NCBI GenBank assembly: GCA_045222795.1
Contig: JBGUZF010000060.1
Span: forward strand, 1 to 64,000
Reading direction: 5' to 3'
Length of the DNA stretch: 64,000 nt
Source of the DNA: Colimorpha sp045222795
GTDB lineage: Bacteria > Bacteroidota > Bacteroidia > Bacteroidales > P3
Positions 24,308-32,800 of this stretch are shown here, one piece after another. Within the stretch, counting starts at the first letter, position 1; each line of letters opens with the position of its first letter. The notes below the pieces were generated by a model. It saw only the letters and a program-made list of their open reading frames with translations. It searched no databases and had not been told where the DNA came from. Position numbers and translations under genes: made by a program.

Positions 24308-25953
24308 AGTTCCCTAGCAGTCTGCAATGCAGCGGGGGTCGGGGGGTCGGAGGAGAGCATGGTGGCGACTTCGGTGACGCGCTCCTTGGGGGGGAGCTCA
24401 CGGATGAGCGACACGGTGCGGTCGGCGGCGGTCTCCTTGTAGACCTTGAGGTGCTGGGTGGCACGGGCGGCAATCTGCGGCAGGTGGGTGATGGCCACCA
24501 CCTGCATACGCTCGGCCATGCGGCACATGATGCGGCCCACGGCGACGCTTATGTCGCCACTGACGCCGGTGTCTATCTCGTCGAAGATGACGGTAGGCAA
24601 CAGGGTGCGCGTGGTGAGCATGCTCTTGACAGCCAGCATGAGGCGCGACAGTTCACCGCCGGAGGCCACCTTGGCGAGGTCGCGCAGGTCGCTGCCGCGG
24701 TTGGCGTTGAAGAGGAAACTCACGGCGTCATGCCCCATAGGGCCGTAGGTGGGCAGGGGCGAGAGCTCGACGCTGAAGCGCGCCTCGGGCATGCCGAGGT
24801 CGTGGAGCGTGGGCAGTATGTTCTTGGCGAGGTCGGCGCCGGCCTTGCGGCGGCTGGCGGTGAGTGCGTCGGCGGCAGTCTGCAACTTGGCGAAAGCCAC
24901 GTCGACCTGCTCCATGAGGTCGTTGATGCGGAGGTCAAGGGTGGAGATGGACTGCAGACGGGAGTCGAAGTCGTCGCGGATGGCTATGAGGGCCTCGACA
25001 CTGTCGACGCCATGCTTCTTCTGCAGACGGTAGAGGAGCGCCAGGCGGTCGTCGACCTGCTGCTGCCGCTCGGGACTGTAGGTGATGCCGTCGGCCACGG
25101 ACTGCAGCTCGGAGTTGATGTCGTCGAGCTCGATGAGCGACGAGTCGAGACGTGCGAGGAGGCTCTCTGCATCGGGGTGGTAGGCTGCGATATGGCTGAG
25201 GGCCGTCTTGGCCTGCCGCAGACGGGCGAGGACCGACTGGTCGCTGTCGTCGTCAACGGCGCGGGAGGCTGTGGCCAGTCCTTCGCGGACAGCCTCGGCA
25301 TGGGCCAGGAGCTGCGACTCCTGCTCGAGGGCTTCCTGCTCGTCGGCCATGAGGGCTGCGGCGGCGAGCTCGTCGAACTGGAACTGCAGGTAGTCCTGGT
25401 CGCGGCGGTTCTGGGCCTCGGCGGCGGTCAGTTCCTCGAGTTGGCGCTTGAGGGAGGTGTATTCTGCGTAGGCGGACCGGTAAGTGTTTATTGTTGAGTG
25501 TTTAGTGCTTAGTGTATCGAGGAGGTTGAGGCGGAAGGTGCTGTCGGCGAGGGTGAGGGTCTGGTGCTGCGAGTGGATGTCGATGATGCGGCTGCCGAGG
25601 GTTTTGAGGAAGGGCAGCTGCACGGGGGTGTCGTTGACGAAGGCACGGCTCTTGCCGGCGGGCGTTATCTCGCGGCGGATGATGAGGCGGTCGTCGTAGT
25701 CGACGTCGGCCTCGGCGAAGAGGCTCTCGAGCTGCAGCCCTGCTATGTCGAACTGCGCCTCGACGACGCACTTGCGCTCCTTGTCGGCGAGCACGGCGCT
25801 GTCTGCCCGCTGACCCAGCAGCAGACTGAGGGCCCCGAGCATGATGCTCTTGCCGGCGCCCGTCTCGCCTGTGATAGCCACAAAACCGGAGCCGAAGTGA
25901 ATGTCGGACTCGCAAATCAGGGCGTAGTTTTCTATGTGTAATGTAATCAGCAT
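24298..25953 (-). CDS. recN: DNA repair ATPase RecN
   Basis: 551 residues, SMC-like ATPase acting at double-strand breaks. Walker A GETGAGKS at residues 29-36, a central coiled coil, the family signature (ASGGELSRLMLAVKS) and Walker B VIFDEIDTGVSG near the C-terminus are intact. Residues about 145-157 (TLSTKHSTINTY) are encoded by a 7-bp tandem array at a place where relatives have a LLD..A......Y segment of about the same length, so the array seems to replace rather than enlarge this coil region. aroK follows. The four-helix-bundle cassette separates recN from sufS upstream. Confidence 0.93.
   Translation of the reverse strand: MLITLHIENYALICESDIHFGSGFVAITGETGAGKSIMLGALSLLLGQRADSAVLADKERKCVVEAQFDIAGLQLESLFAEADVDYDDRLIIRREITPAGKSRAFVNDTPVQLPFLKTLGSRIIDIHSQHQTLTLADSTFRLNLLDTLSTKHSTINTYRSAYAEYTSLKRQLEELTAAEAQNRRDQDYLQFQFDELAAAALMADEQEALEQESQLLAHAEAVREGLATASRAVDDDSDQSVLARLRQAKTALSHIAAYHPDAESLLARLDSSLIELDDINSELQSVADGITYSPERQQQVDDRLALLYRLQKKHGVDSVEALIAIRDDFDSRLQSISTLDLRINDLMEQVDVAFAKLQTAADALTASRRKAGADLAKNILPTLHDLGMPEARFSVELSPLPTYGPMGHDAVSFLFNANRGSDLRDLAKVASGGELSRLMLAVKSMLTTRTLLPTVIFDEIDTGVSGDISVAVGRIMCRMAERMQVVAITHLPQIAARATQHLKVYKETAADRTVSLIRELPPKERVTEVATMLSSDPPTPAALQTARELMS
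25483..25517 (+). repeat. 7-bp tandem array inside recN (AGTGTTT-like)
   Basis: Five 7-bp units (AGTGTTT, ATTGTTG, AGTGTTT, AGTGCTT, AGTGTAT) lie in the recN coding region. The same unit family occurs between the TPR gene and sprA at 29837-29871. Confidence 0.85.
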
Positions 25954-25965
25954 AATTCTTATATT

Positions 25966-26013
25966 TAGGGAAGTTAAGGGAAGTTAAAGGGAAGTTAGGG
26001 GAAGTTAAAGGAC
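25966..26013 (+). repeat. Left inverted arm of the four-helix-bundle cassette
   Basis: Four units of about 10 bp (GGAAGTTAAG, GGAAGTTAAA and variants) end in GGACAAAT. The arm is complementary to the one at 26433-26481 over nearly 50 bp with few mismatches. Confidence 0.88.
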
Positions 26014-26035
26014 AAATGTTTTTATTGCGGCATTA

Positions 26036-26410
26036 TTAATCATTCCATTGTTTTCGCTGCACTATTGCAGTTGCATATGAATTGATGAATTTACTGGTTA
26101 TCTCTATTTCATTGAGTAATGTGGTGGCTTCGTCCTGATTGATATATCCTATGTCAGACGAAAGAATAATATAGCATCTACACTCCTCCAAGCTTGCCTG
26201 TGCGTAGTTAAAGAATCGTAACTTGTCGTCCTTTCCTACTCGCTTATATCCTTCAGCAATATTTGCTCCGATAGAAACTGATGCCCTTCGGAATTGTGAG
26301 ACCAATCCATACCGCTCATCATCAGGATATCCTTTAGTCAACTTATATACATGAAGGATAAACACCCTTGCTTTTTGCCATGCTATTAATTCTTCAAACG
26401 TGTTTATCAT
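26036..26410 (-). CDS. Four-helix-bundle protein of the 23S rRNA intervening-sequence (S23) family
   Basis: 124 residues, no signal peptide. It fits the S23/IVP family along its length: FEELIAWQKAR at the N-terminus, the conserved YGLVSQFRRASVSIGANIAEG block, then ASLEEC and a final amphipathic helix. Members are encoded in 23S rRNA intervening sequences of Leptospira and others, and related folds serve as Avd in diversity-generating retroelements. No molecular activity is established for stand-alone members. The gene is visibly richer in A+T than sufS and recN on either side, and it is enclosed by complementary repeat arms, which together suggest insertion into an older sufS-recN gene order. 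No reverse transcriptase or rRNA gene is nearby. Confidence 0.88.
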   Translation of the reverse strand: MINTFEELIAWQKARVFILHVYKLTKGYPDDERYGLVSQFRRASVSIGANIAEGYKRVGKDDKLRFFNYAQASLEECRCYIILSSDIGYINQDEATTLLNEIEITSKFINSYATAIVQRKQWND

Positions 26411-26432
26411 TTTTTTTTGATTATTTGCGGTA

Positions 26433-26481
26433 TTGTCCCTTAACTTCTTTTAACTCCCCTTAACTTCTCTTAACTCCCCAT
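26433..26481 (+). repeat. Right inverted arm of the four-helix-bundle cassette
   Basis: TTGTCC followed by alternating 10-bp units (CCTTAACTTC, TTTTAACTCC, CCTTAACTTC, TCTTAACTCC). The flank GGTATTGTCCCTTAACTTC is shared word for word with the right arm of the gene-less element at 23731. The sufS stop codon (26481-26483) abuts it. Confidence 0.88.
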
Positions 26482-27686
26482 TAAACAAGCATCGGCAACA
26501 CCCTCTCCAATGCGGCAATAAACGTATCCACTTCCTCTTTCGTGTTATAGACGGCGAAGGAGGCGCGGACGGTGCCGGGGATACCGTAGCGGTCCATGAC
26601 GGGCTGGGTGCAGTGGTGGCCGGTGCGGACGGCGATGCCTAGCTGGTCGAGGAGGGTGCCCACGTCGTAGGGATGTGCGTCGCCAACGAGGAACGAGAGC
26701 ACGGAGGTCTTGTCAGGAGCCGTGCCGAAGAGGCGTATACCGGGCAGAGTCATGATACGCTCGGTGGCATACCGCAGCAGGTCAGCCTCATGGGCTGCGA
26801 TGTTGGCGATACCCACGCCCTGCATGAACTCGATGGCGCGTCCGAGACCTATGACGTCGCCCACGGAGGGCGTGCCGGCCTCGAAACGGAAGGGCAGCTC
26901 GTTGTAGGTGGTATGTTCGAAGGTGACGGTCTCTATCATCTCTCCCCCTCCCTGGTACGGCGGTATGTCGCCGAGGATCTCCTCGCGACCGTAGAGGACG
27001 CCGACACCCATGGGGGCGTACATCTTGTGGCCCGACAGGCAGTAGAAGTCGCAGCCGAGGGCCTGCACATCGACGGCGATATGCGACACCGCCTGGGCAC
27101 CGTCGACAAGCACCGGCACGCCGTGGGCGTGGGCGATGTCGACAATCTGACGTATGGGGTTCACTGTGCCGAGGGTATTGGAGACATGTGTCACCGCCAC
27201 GATGCGGGTGCGCGGCGTGAAGAGACGCTCGTAGGCCTCTAGGTCGAGGACACCCTCGTCGCTGAATGGTATGGGTCGCAGGGTGGCGCCAGCCAGCTGC
27301 CATGGCACTATGTTGCTGTGGTGCTCCATGCCGGAGACTATCACCTCGTCGCCAGGCTTGATGTATTTCTTGCCGAAGGAGGCAGCCACGAGGTTGATGC
27401 TCTCGGTGGTGCCGCGGGTGAAGACAATCTCATGGTGGTGGCGTGCGCCGAGGAACTGCTGCACCTGACGGCGCACGGCCTCATAGCGTTCGGTGGCCTC
27501 GGCGGCCAGGTGGTGTGCGCCGCGGTGTATGTTGGCGTTGAGGTGCAGGTAGTAGTCGCTCAAGGCATCGACCACCGACAGCGGCTTCTGCGTGGTGGCG
27601 GCATTGTCGAGGTATACCAGGCGGTGACCGTGGACCTCGGTGTCCAATATCGGGAATTGGGTGCGGATATCGTTGACGTTAATCAT
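26481..27686 (-). CDS. sufS: Cysteine desulfurase SufS
   Basis: 401 residues from the ATG at 27684-27686. The frame is open 67 codons further upstream, but that part (Arg/His-rich) only overlaps dedA and is not homologous. SufS is a PLP enzyme that takes sulfur from cysteine for Fe-S assembly. The PLP lysine is seen in CLSGHKMYAPMG (about 220) and the catalytic cysteine in RTGHHCTQPVM (about 358), with LDNAATTQKP at the N-terminus. The type II subgroup is supported by length and the short Cys loop. No sufBCD gene lies in the window. The start overlaps the dedA stop by 4 bp (ATGA). Confidence 0.92.
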   Translation of the reverse strand: MINVNDIRTQFPILDTEVHGHRLVYLDNAATTQKPLSVVDALSDYYLHLNANIHRGAHHLAAEATERYEAVRRQVQQFLGARHHHEIVFTRGTTESINLVAASFGKKYIKPGDEVIVSGMEHHSNIVPWQLAGATLRPIPFSDEGVLDLEAYERLFTPRTRIVAVTHVSNTLGTVNPIRQIVDIAHAHGVPVLVDGAQAVSHIAVDVQALGCDFYCLSGHKMYAPMGVGVLYGREEILGDIPPYQGGGEMIETVTFEHTTYNELPFRFEAGTPSVGDVIGLGRAIEFMQGVGIANIAAHEADLLRYATERIMTLPGIRLFGTAPDKTSVLSFLVGDAHPYDVGTLLDQLGIAVRTGHHCTQPVMDRYGIPGTVRASFAVYNTKEEVDTFIAALERVLPMLV

Positions 27687-28423
27687 TTCTTGCGTTTCTT
27701 GATGAAATAGCGGATGACGAAGATAGCCACGACGAGGACGACGATGCCGATGATGGCGATGCTTATCTCGTGGCTGTACTGCTCGACGACCGAGATGTCG
27801 CCAGCCTTGTGGGCCAGGTAGCCCAGCAGGGCGAGGACGAAGTTCCACGCCGCAGCACCGAGGGTGGTGAAGAACATAAAGGCCCAAATGTTCATCTTCG
27901 AGAGACCTGCAGGGATGGAGATGAGCTGGCGGATGACGGGGATGAAGCGGCCCACGAGGGTGGAGACGTTGCCGTGGTCGTTGAAGTAGGTCTCGGCACG
28001 CTCTATTTTTTCCTTGGAGAGCTGCAGCATGTGGCCCAACTTACTGTTGGCGAAGGCGTAGATGATGGGGCGGCCGAGCCAACGCGAGAGGTAGTAGTTG
28101 ATGAGGGCTCCCAGCAGGGCGCCGAGGGTGCCGAAGAGTACCACAAGCCACCAGTTCATGCCGCTCTGGCTGTTGTCGTCAAGAGCCACATACACTGCCG
28201 GCGGTATCACCACCTCGGAGGGGAACGGTATGAAGGAACTCTCGAGGGTCATAAGGCCGCCCACGGCGTAGTAGTTCATGTGCTCGTCGTACCAGTGGAG
28301 CACACTGGCCACCCAGCCGGTGCGTGTTGTGTCGACCGACTCGGCAATATGTGTCTGTGCCGCCAAGGGGCGTGTCAGGGCCATGACGGCTATCAGGAGG
28401 AGCAAGAATACTTTTCTATTCAT
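27683..28423 (-). CDS. DedA-family inner-membrane protein
   Basis: 246 residues from the ATG at 28421-28423; an upstream in-frame ATG would lie inside the TPR gene and precede a clear signal-like start (MNRKVFLLLLIAVMALTRPL). Four to five hydrophobic segments are present, with the family motifs LESSFIPFPSEVVIPPA and GRFIPVIRQLISIPAG. DedA/SNARE-associated proteins are thought to flip polyprenyl-phosphate or phospholipid carriers and to support membrane homeostasis. An N-terminal periplasmic stretch (AQTHIAESVDTTRTGW) precedes the core. It overlaps the TPR gene by 8 bp and sufS by 4 bp, so translation of the three is probably coupled. Confidence 0.88.
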   Translation of the reverse strand: MNRKVFLLLLIAVMALTRPLAAQTHIAESVDTTRTGWVASVLHWYDEHMNYYAVGGLMTLESSFIPFPSEVVIPPAVYVALDDNSQSGMNWWLVVLFGTLGALLGALINYYLSRWLGRPIIYAFANSKLGHMLQLSKEKIERAETYFNDHGNVSTLVGRFIPVIRQLISIPAGLSKMNIWAFMFFTTLGAAAWNFVLALLGYLAHKAGDISVVEQYSHEISIAIIGIVVLVVAIFVIRYFIKKRKK

Positions 28424-29834
28424 TGTTTTCGGGTGTTTTGAATTCGTCGTCGGAACGCATCTCGGGCAACAGCGGCGCAAGGCGCGGGTTCTCCCAGATG
28501 GCAGGGCACATCTCGCGCAGCATCACGGGGTGCACGTCGGGCAGGGCGTGGCGCAACTTGTTGTAGCGGTTGGTGTAGAAGCAGGCCGCCGCGAGGTAGG
28601 TGCTGTAGAATATGTCGTGGGGATAGATCTGGAGCGACTCCTCGGCAAAGTCTATCAAGGTGTCGTAGAACTCGCGGTTGAAGAGGAAGACAGTGTAGTA
28701 GCGGCAGTGGGCCTCGGTGCAGCGGGGCGAGACGATGCAGCGGTCGAAATAGTCGTTGGCCATATCGATGTTGCCGCGACTGTCGTAGATCATGGCGGCG
28801 CAGCAGAGGGCGTCGGGGTTCTCGGCGTCGACAGCCAGGGCTTTCTTGACGTAGGAGAGGGCCATGGTGAGGTCTCCTATATGCATGCAGCACATGGCAA
28901 GACCCGCCAAAGCATAGGCGTCGCCCTCGTTCTCGACGACAGCCTTCTTGTAGTATAGCATTGCCGTCTCGAAGTTCTCCTGACGGACGAAGAGGTCGCC
29001 CAAGGCGCGGTAGACCTCGGCACGGTCGCCGGCGACATCGAGGAAGCGTATGAGCGTGGTGGCAGCGTCGCCTGCATGGCCGCCCTCCTCCTGAGCCCGC
29101 GAGAGCTCAAGGTAAGCCATAGAGTAGTTCTTGTCGATGGCTATGGCATACTCAACAGCATCGATAGCGCGGTCGTACATACCCAAGTCGCGGTAGGCGC
29201 AACCCAGGCAATACCAGCCTTCCTTGCTGTAAGGGTGACTCTCGACGTAGAGCTTGAAGAACTGCACTGCCTCGTCGCAGATGCCTGCCTGCTGACAGGT
29301 GTCGAGGTAGTTGTAGAATGTCTGCACGTCGTAGCTGTCGGTGCCGAAGGCCTTCATGTAGTACTGAATGGCCTCGTTGTAGTCGTGCAACTTATAGTAT
29401 TCCTCGGCGATATTGGCATATATGCGGCCCAGCTGCCACCCATCGGTAGCGGCCTGGAGGAAATAGTCTATGGCCTTCTCGCTCTGCTCCATCTCGCCGT
29501 AGAGGACACCGAGGGAATAGGCGATGTCAGTGTTGTCGGGTTCCTGCTCCTCGAGGCGGAGCAGTATCTCAAGGGCACGGTCGAACTCGCGGTTGGCGAT
29601 GTACCAATGGGCGCGGCGTATCTTAATCTCGGTGCTCTCGGGGTAGAGCTGCTCGGCATAGACCAATGCCGTGAGAAGCGGCTCCTTGTCCTGCACCTCG
29701 AGGTAGTAGTCGATAATCATCTCAAGCTCGTCGACGTCGAAGAACTGGTTCTCGCCGTTGAGAACGGTCTTCTCGAAGTCGAGCACAAGCTGTCGCACCT
29801 CGTCGTCGAAATCTGTAAAGCGGTCGTTATTCAT
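28416..29834 (-). CDS. Tetratricopeptide-repeat protein
   Basis: 472 residues, acidic, no signal peptide or membrane segment. At least eight TPR-like helical pairs can be seen from about residue 50 to 440 (for example IAYSLGVLYGEMEQSEKAIDYF, shortened here, and YALAGLAMCCMHIGDLTMAL). It probably is a cytoplasmic scaffold; the partner is unknown. Its place between sprA and dedA in the same direction, with an 8-bp overlap into dedA, suggests one transcript. Confidence 0.85.
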   Translation of the reverse strand: MNNDRFTDFDDEVRQLVLDFEKTVLNGENQFFDVDELEMIIDYYLEVQDKEPLLTALVYAEQLYPESTEIKIRRAHWYIANREFDRALEILLRLEEQEPDNTDIAYSLGVLYGEMEQSEKAIDYFLQAATDGWQLGRIYANIAEEYYKLHDYNEAIQYYMKAFGTDSYDVQTFYNYLDTCQQAGICDEAVQFFKLYVESHPYSKEGWYCLGCAYRDLGMYDRAIDAVEYAIAIDKNYSMAYLELSRAQEEGGHAGDAATTLIRFLDVAGDRAEVYRALGDLFVRQENFETAMLYYKKAVVENEGDAYALAGLAMCCMHIGDLTMALSYVKKALAVDAENPDALCCAAMIYDSRGNIDMANDYFDRCIVSPRCTEAHCRYYTVFLFNREFYDTLIDFAEESLQIYPHDIFYSTYLAAACFYTNRYNKLRHALPDVHPVMLREMCPAIWENPRLAPLLPEMRSDDEFKTPENNE

Positions 29835-29836
29835 CT

Positions 29837-29871
29837 AGTGTTTAGTGCTCAGTATTCAGTGTTTAGTGTTC
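29837..29871 (+). repeat. 7-bp tandem array between TPR gene and sprA (AGTGTTT-like)
   Basis: Five 7-bp units (AGTGTTT, AGTGCTC, AGTATTC, AGTGTTT, AGTGTTC) occupy the whole 39-bp spacer and touch the sprA stop codon (29874-29876). The unit family is that of the array inside recN. Confidence 0.88.
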
Positions 29872-29873
29872 AG

Positions 29874-32800
29874 TTAGAAGGAGAAGCGTACTGTCAAACC
29901 ACCCTTGGTGGTAGAGTTGGGATAGGCGTTGGAGATATATGGCGTGTTGATGTTGGTCTGGAAGAAGGCGCGCAGGGTGAGCGAGGAGGTCAGCGCGTAT
30001 TCGGCGCTGAGTTCCACCATCCACACCTCGCTGCCCGAGGAAATCTGGCTGATGTTCTGATTTATCTTGCGGATGTTGGTCATGTTGCTGTTGTAGGTAA
30101 GGTTGAGCTGCAACACCACGTCGCTCTTGAGGTCATAGGGTTTCTCGCCAACCTTGAGGGTGAAGGCCACATCCTTGATGCGGTAACCTGCGCCGAAGGT
30201 GATACCGTCGCGGGTGGTCTCGGTGAGCTGGTTGTTGCTGAACGACAGCATCAGCGTGCGGTTCTTCTGAAGCGAGAAGTTGAACTGGAAGCTGTTGACC
30301 ATGTTCACAGAGATACGTATCAGGGGGTTGAACTGCTCGGTAATCTGCACGCCGCCCATGCTCACCGGCGGTATGTAGTCGCCGGTACTGTTCACGATGT
30401 TCTCACTGCCGTAGTCGTAGCCTTCAACACCCGACAGGGCAGCGTCGGTGTAGAAGTTGGCCACGCTGTAGGTAGAACTGTAGCGGTGCGAGATGGATAT
30501 ATTGGTGAACCATTTCTTGAGGAACTGCACCTTGTTGAGACCCGTGTAATTGATATTCCAGTTGGGCAGCGGCATCTTCATGAACGGCGAGAAGGAGCGA
30601 GTCGAGGGGTCGTCGCCGAGATAGGTGGCGAGGAACGACGTCAACAGCACGGTCTGCGAGTTGGCGCTGTAGCCCGCGGGATAGTATTCTCCTATCATGG
30701 TGTCGAGCACCATCTGGCTTGTGTAGGGGTCGGGGTTGGCAGAGGCGAGGCGGTTGGCGACGACCGAGCGGTTGGCCAGGAAGGTGTTGAACAAATCGTC
30801 ACGGTTGATGAAGGCGGTGTTTAAACTCCACACCGTGGTGGTGTAGGCACCTGACATGATGTACGACAGCGGTCCGTCGACACGGTCCCATTCCGAGAGG
30901 TACTTGTAGTAGTATTCCTCGCGCGTTGAATAGTTCTCCATTGCCGTGAGGTCAATCTTCATATCCCTTATAGGTTCCAATGACGCCTGGAGGTTTATGG
31001 TGCGGTTCATGGTCATCTCGTGCGGCGAGTTGAAGAGTGTGTCGCGACTCAGCAGGTCGTAGCGCAACAGGTCGTTCACCACATCTTGATTATAGCCAAG
31101 CACATATCCCGGACCCGGCGTCCAATAGTTGCGCGGGTCGAGGCCCACAATAACAGGCTCGCCCATATAACCTGGCAGACGCGAACCTGTGGTCAGATTG
31201 TACTGGGCGTTGACGCTCTTGACGCCTGTCACAAGACGCAGTCCGAAATAGCCAGCCTCCTTCAGGAAGTCCATGAACTTGGCATGTCTCAGACTGTCGG
31301 CCACGGCCGCCGAGTCCTGAGCCGTCATCGGCTTCTGCTGCTGTGTCTTACCTTTCTGTTGCGGCTGACGGCCGTTGTTCTTGTTGTTCTTGTTGTTGGG
31401 AGGCGTGTTGGCTTTCTTGAGCAGCGGTATCTTGTTGTATAGTGTGCTCAAGCTGGCATTGGCCGATGCCGTCATCACGGTAGAGTTCTGCAACACGGAG
31501 CCCATCGATGCCAGGGCATCGGTGGTGCCTTGGTAGTTGAGGTTGGTTCGGTAGCTCAGAGGCACCTTAAGGAAGTCCATGTAGGGCAGCTTGTTGATGG
31601 GGATGTCGTAGGTGGCGTTTATCGACTGCTGGAACTGCTGCATGGTGCCGCCTTCGGCTATCGACCGCCATATAGAGTCGGTGGCCGTGGTGGTCTCGAT
31701 ACGACCGATAGGTTCGTCGATGCGAGCATTGGCGTTGGCAGAATACTGGATGTGGAAGTTGCTCGAGAGGTCGTACTGCAGGCCATAGTTGCGCTGCCAT
31801 GTGAACTGCTTGAAGTAGGTGGGCTTTATTATCACCTGCGCGGCACTCTTGTTCCTCAGCAAGGTCTCCTCGAAGTCGCGGTACACTTCCGTCGAGAAGG
31901 TGAGGTTCTTGGGCTGGTAGTAGAAGTTAAATTCCTTCACTATCTTCCAGTTCTTACTCTTGAAGAGCTTGGATTTGTCGAAGGGTTTCACCTGCTTGGC
32001 CTGAACAGCATAACTGTATGTGAAGCCTCCGCGGTGCTGGTCTTTGTTGTAATGTTCCGTCTCATCGTCGGAGGTGCGTTCGCGGCTGTAAGCGTACGAG
32101 AAGGAGAAGTTCTCGATGTCGTAGAAGTGCTGTTTCAAGGCTCCCTTGCCCACCCTGTCCTTGCGGACATTAGACAACGTCAGGTTGGTGGCACTCTTCC
32201 GCAGTTGCGTCATATTGCGCACGCTGTCGCGTTCCTCCTTGGTGCGGTAGGTCTGCAAGTCGTCGTACAGCAACACGTCGGGATTCATCGGGTTGTACTC
32301 GGGACTGCCAATCTCGCGGCTGTAGTCCAGATAGAGCGGTATGTGCATACCCCATTCCTCGGGCAGGAACTTGCCAAGTTCCATGTCGAGCGTCGACTGG
32401 AAGGTGAAGGTGTTCACCAGTTCCTCCTTTACCAGCGGGTCTTCCAAATTGCCAAAGTTTGCCGTAGTGTAGCTGCCATAGAGCGAAAGGTTGCCGAGGT
32501 CGGCCAGGTTGGTACGCGCCAACGCCATGGCCGCCCACCCACCTTTGTTGATATAGTCGTTCAGGCGCAACTCGTTTATCCACACGATGGCACTCTTGGG
32601 CAGCATGTTGTTTCCATCGTTAAGACTCTCCTTCTTGGGGTTGCGCACACCAATCATTATGACCTTTATCTTGCCCAAGTTGGGGTTGCCCAGCACGGTG
32701 TACTTCTTTCCCTCCACGGTTTCGCTGTAGAGAAGCGACGGTGAGTAGTCGCCCTCGTGCGAGCGTATCTTCACATTGCGGTTGGTCTTGATCTCCGTCA

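Noticed and set aside
26036..26410. Avd protein of a diversity-generating retroelement
   Set aside because: The four-helix fold is related, but no reverse transcriptase and no template/variable repeat pair is found in the window; the S23-type family fits better.
27687..27887. N-terminal extension of SufS by 67 residues
   Set aside because: It is Arg/His-rich, overlaps the dedA gene, and has no counterpart in the family; the ATG at 27684-27686 begins exactly where the homology does.
28424..28480. Longer start for the DedA protein
   Set aside because: The extra 19 residues lie within the TPR gene and precede a clear hydrophobic N-terminus beginning at 28423.
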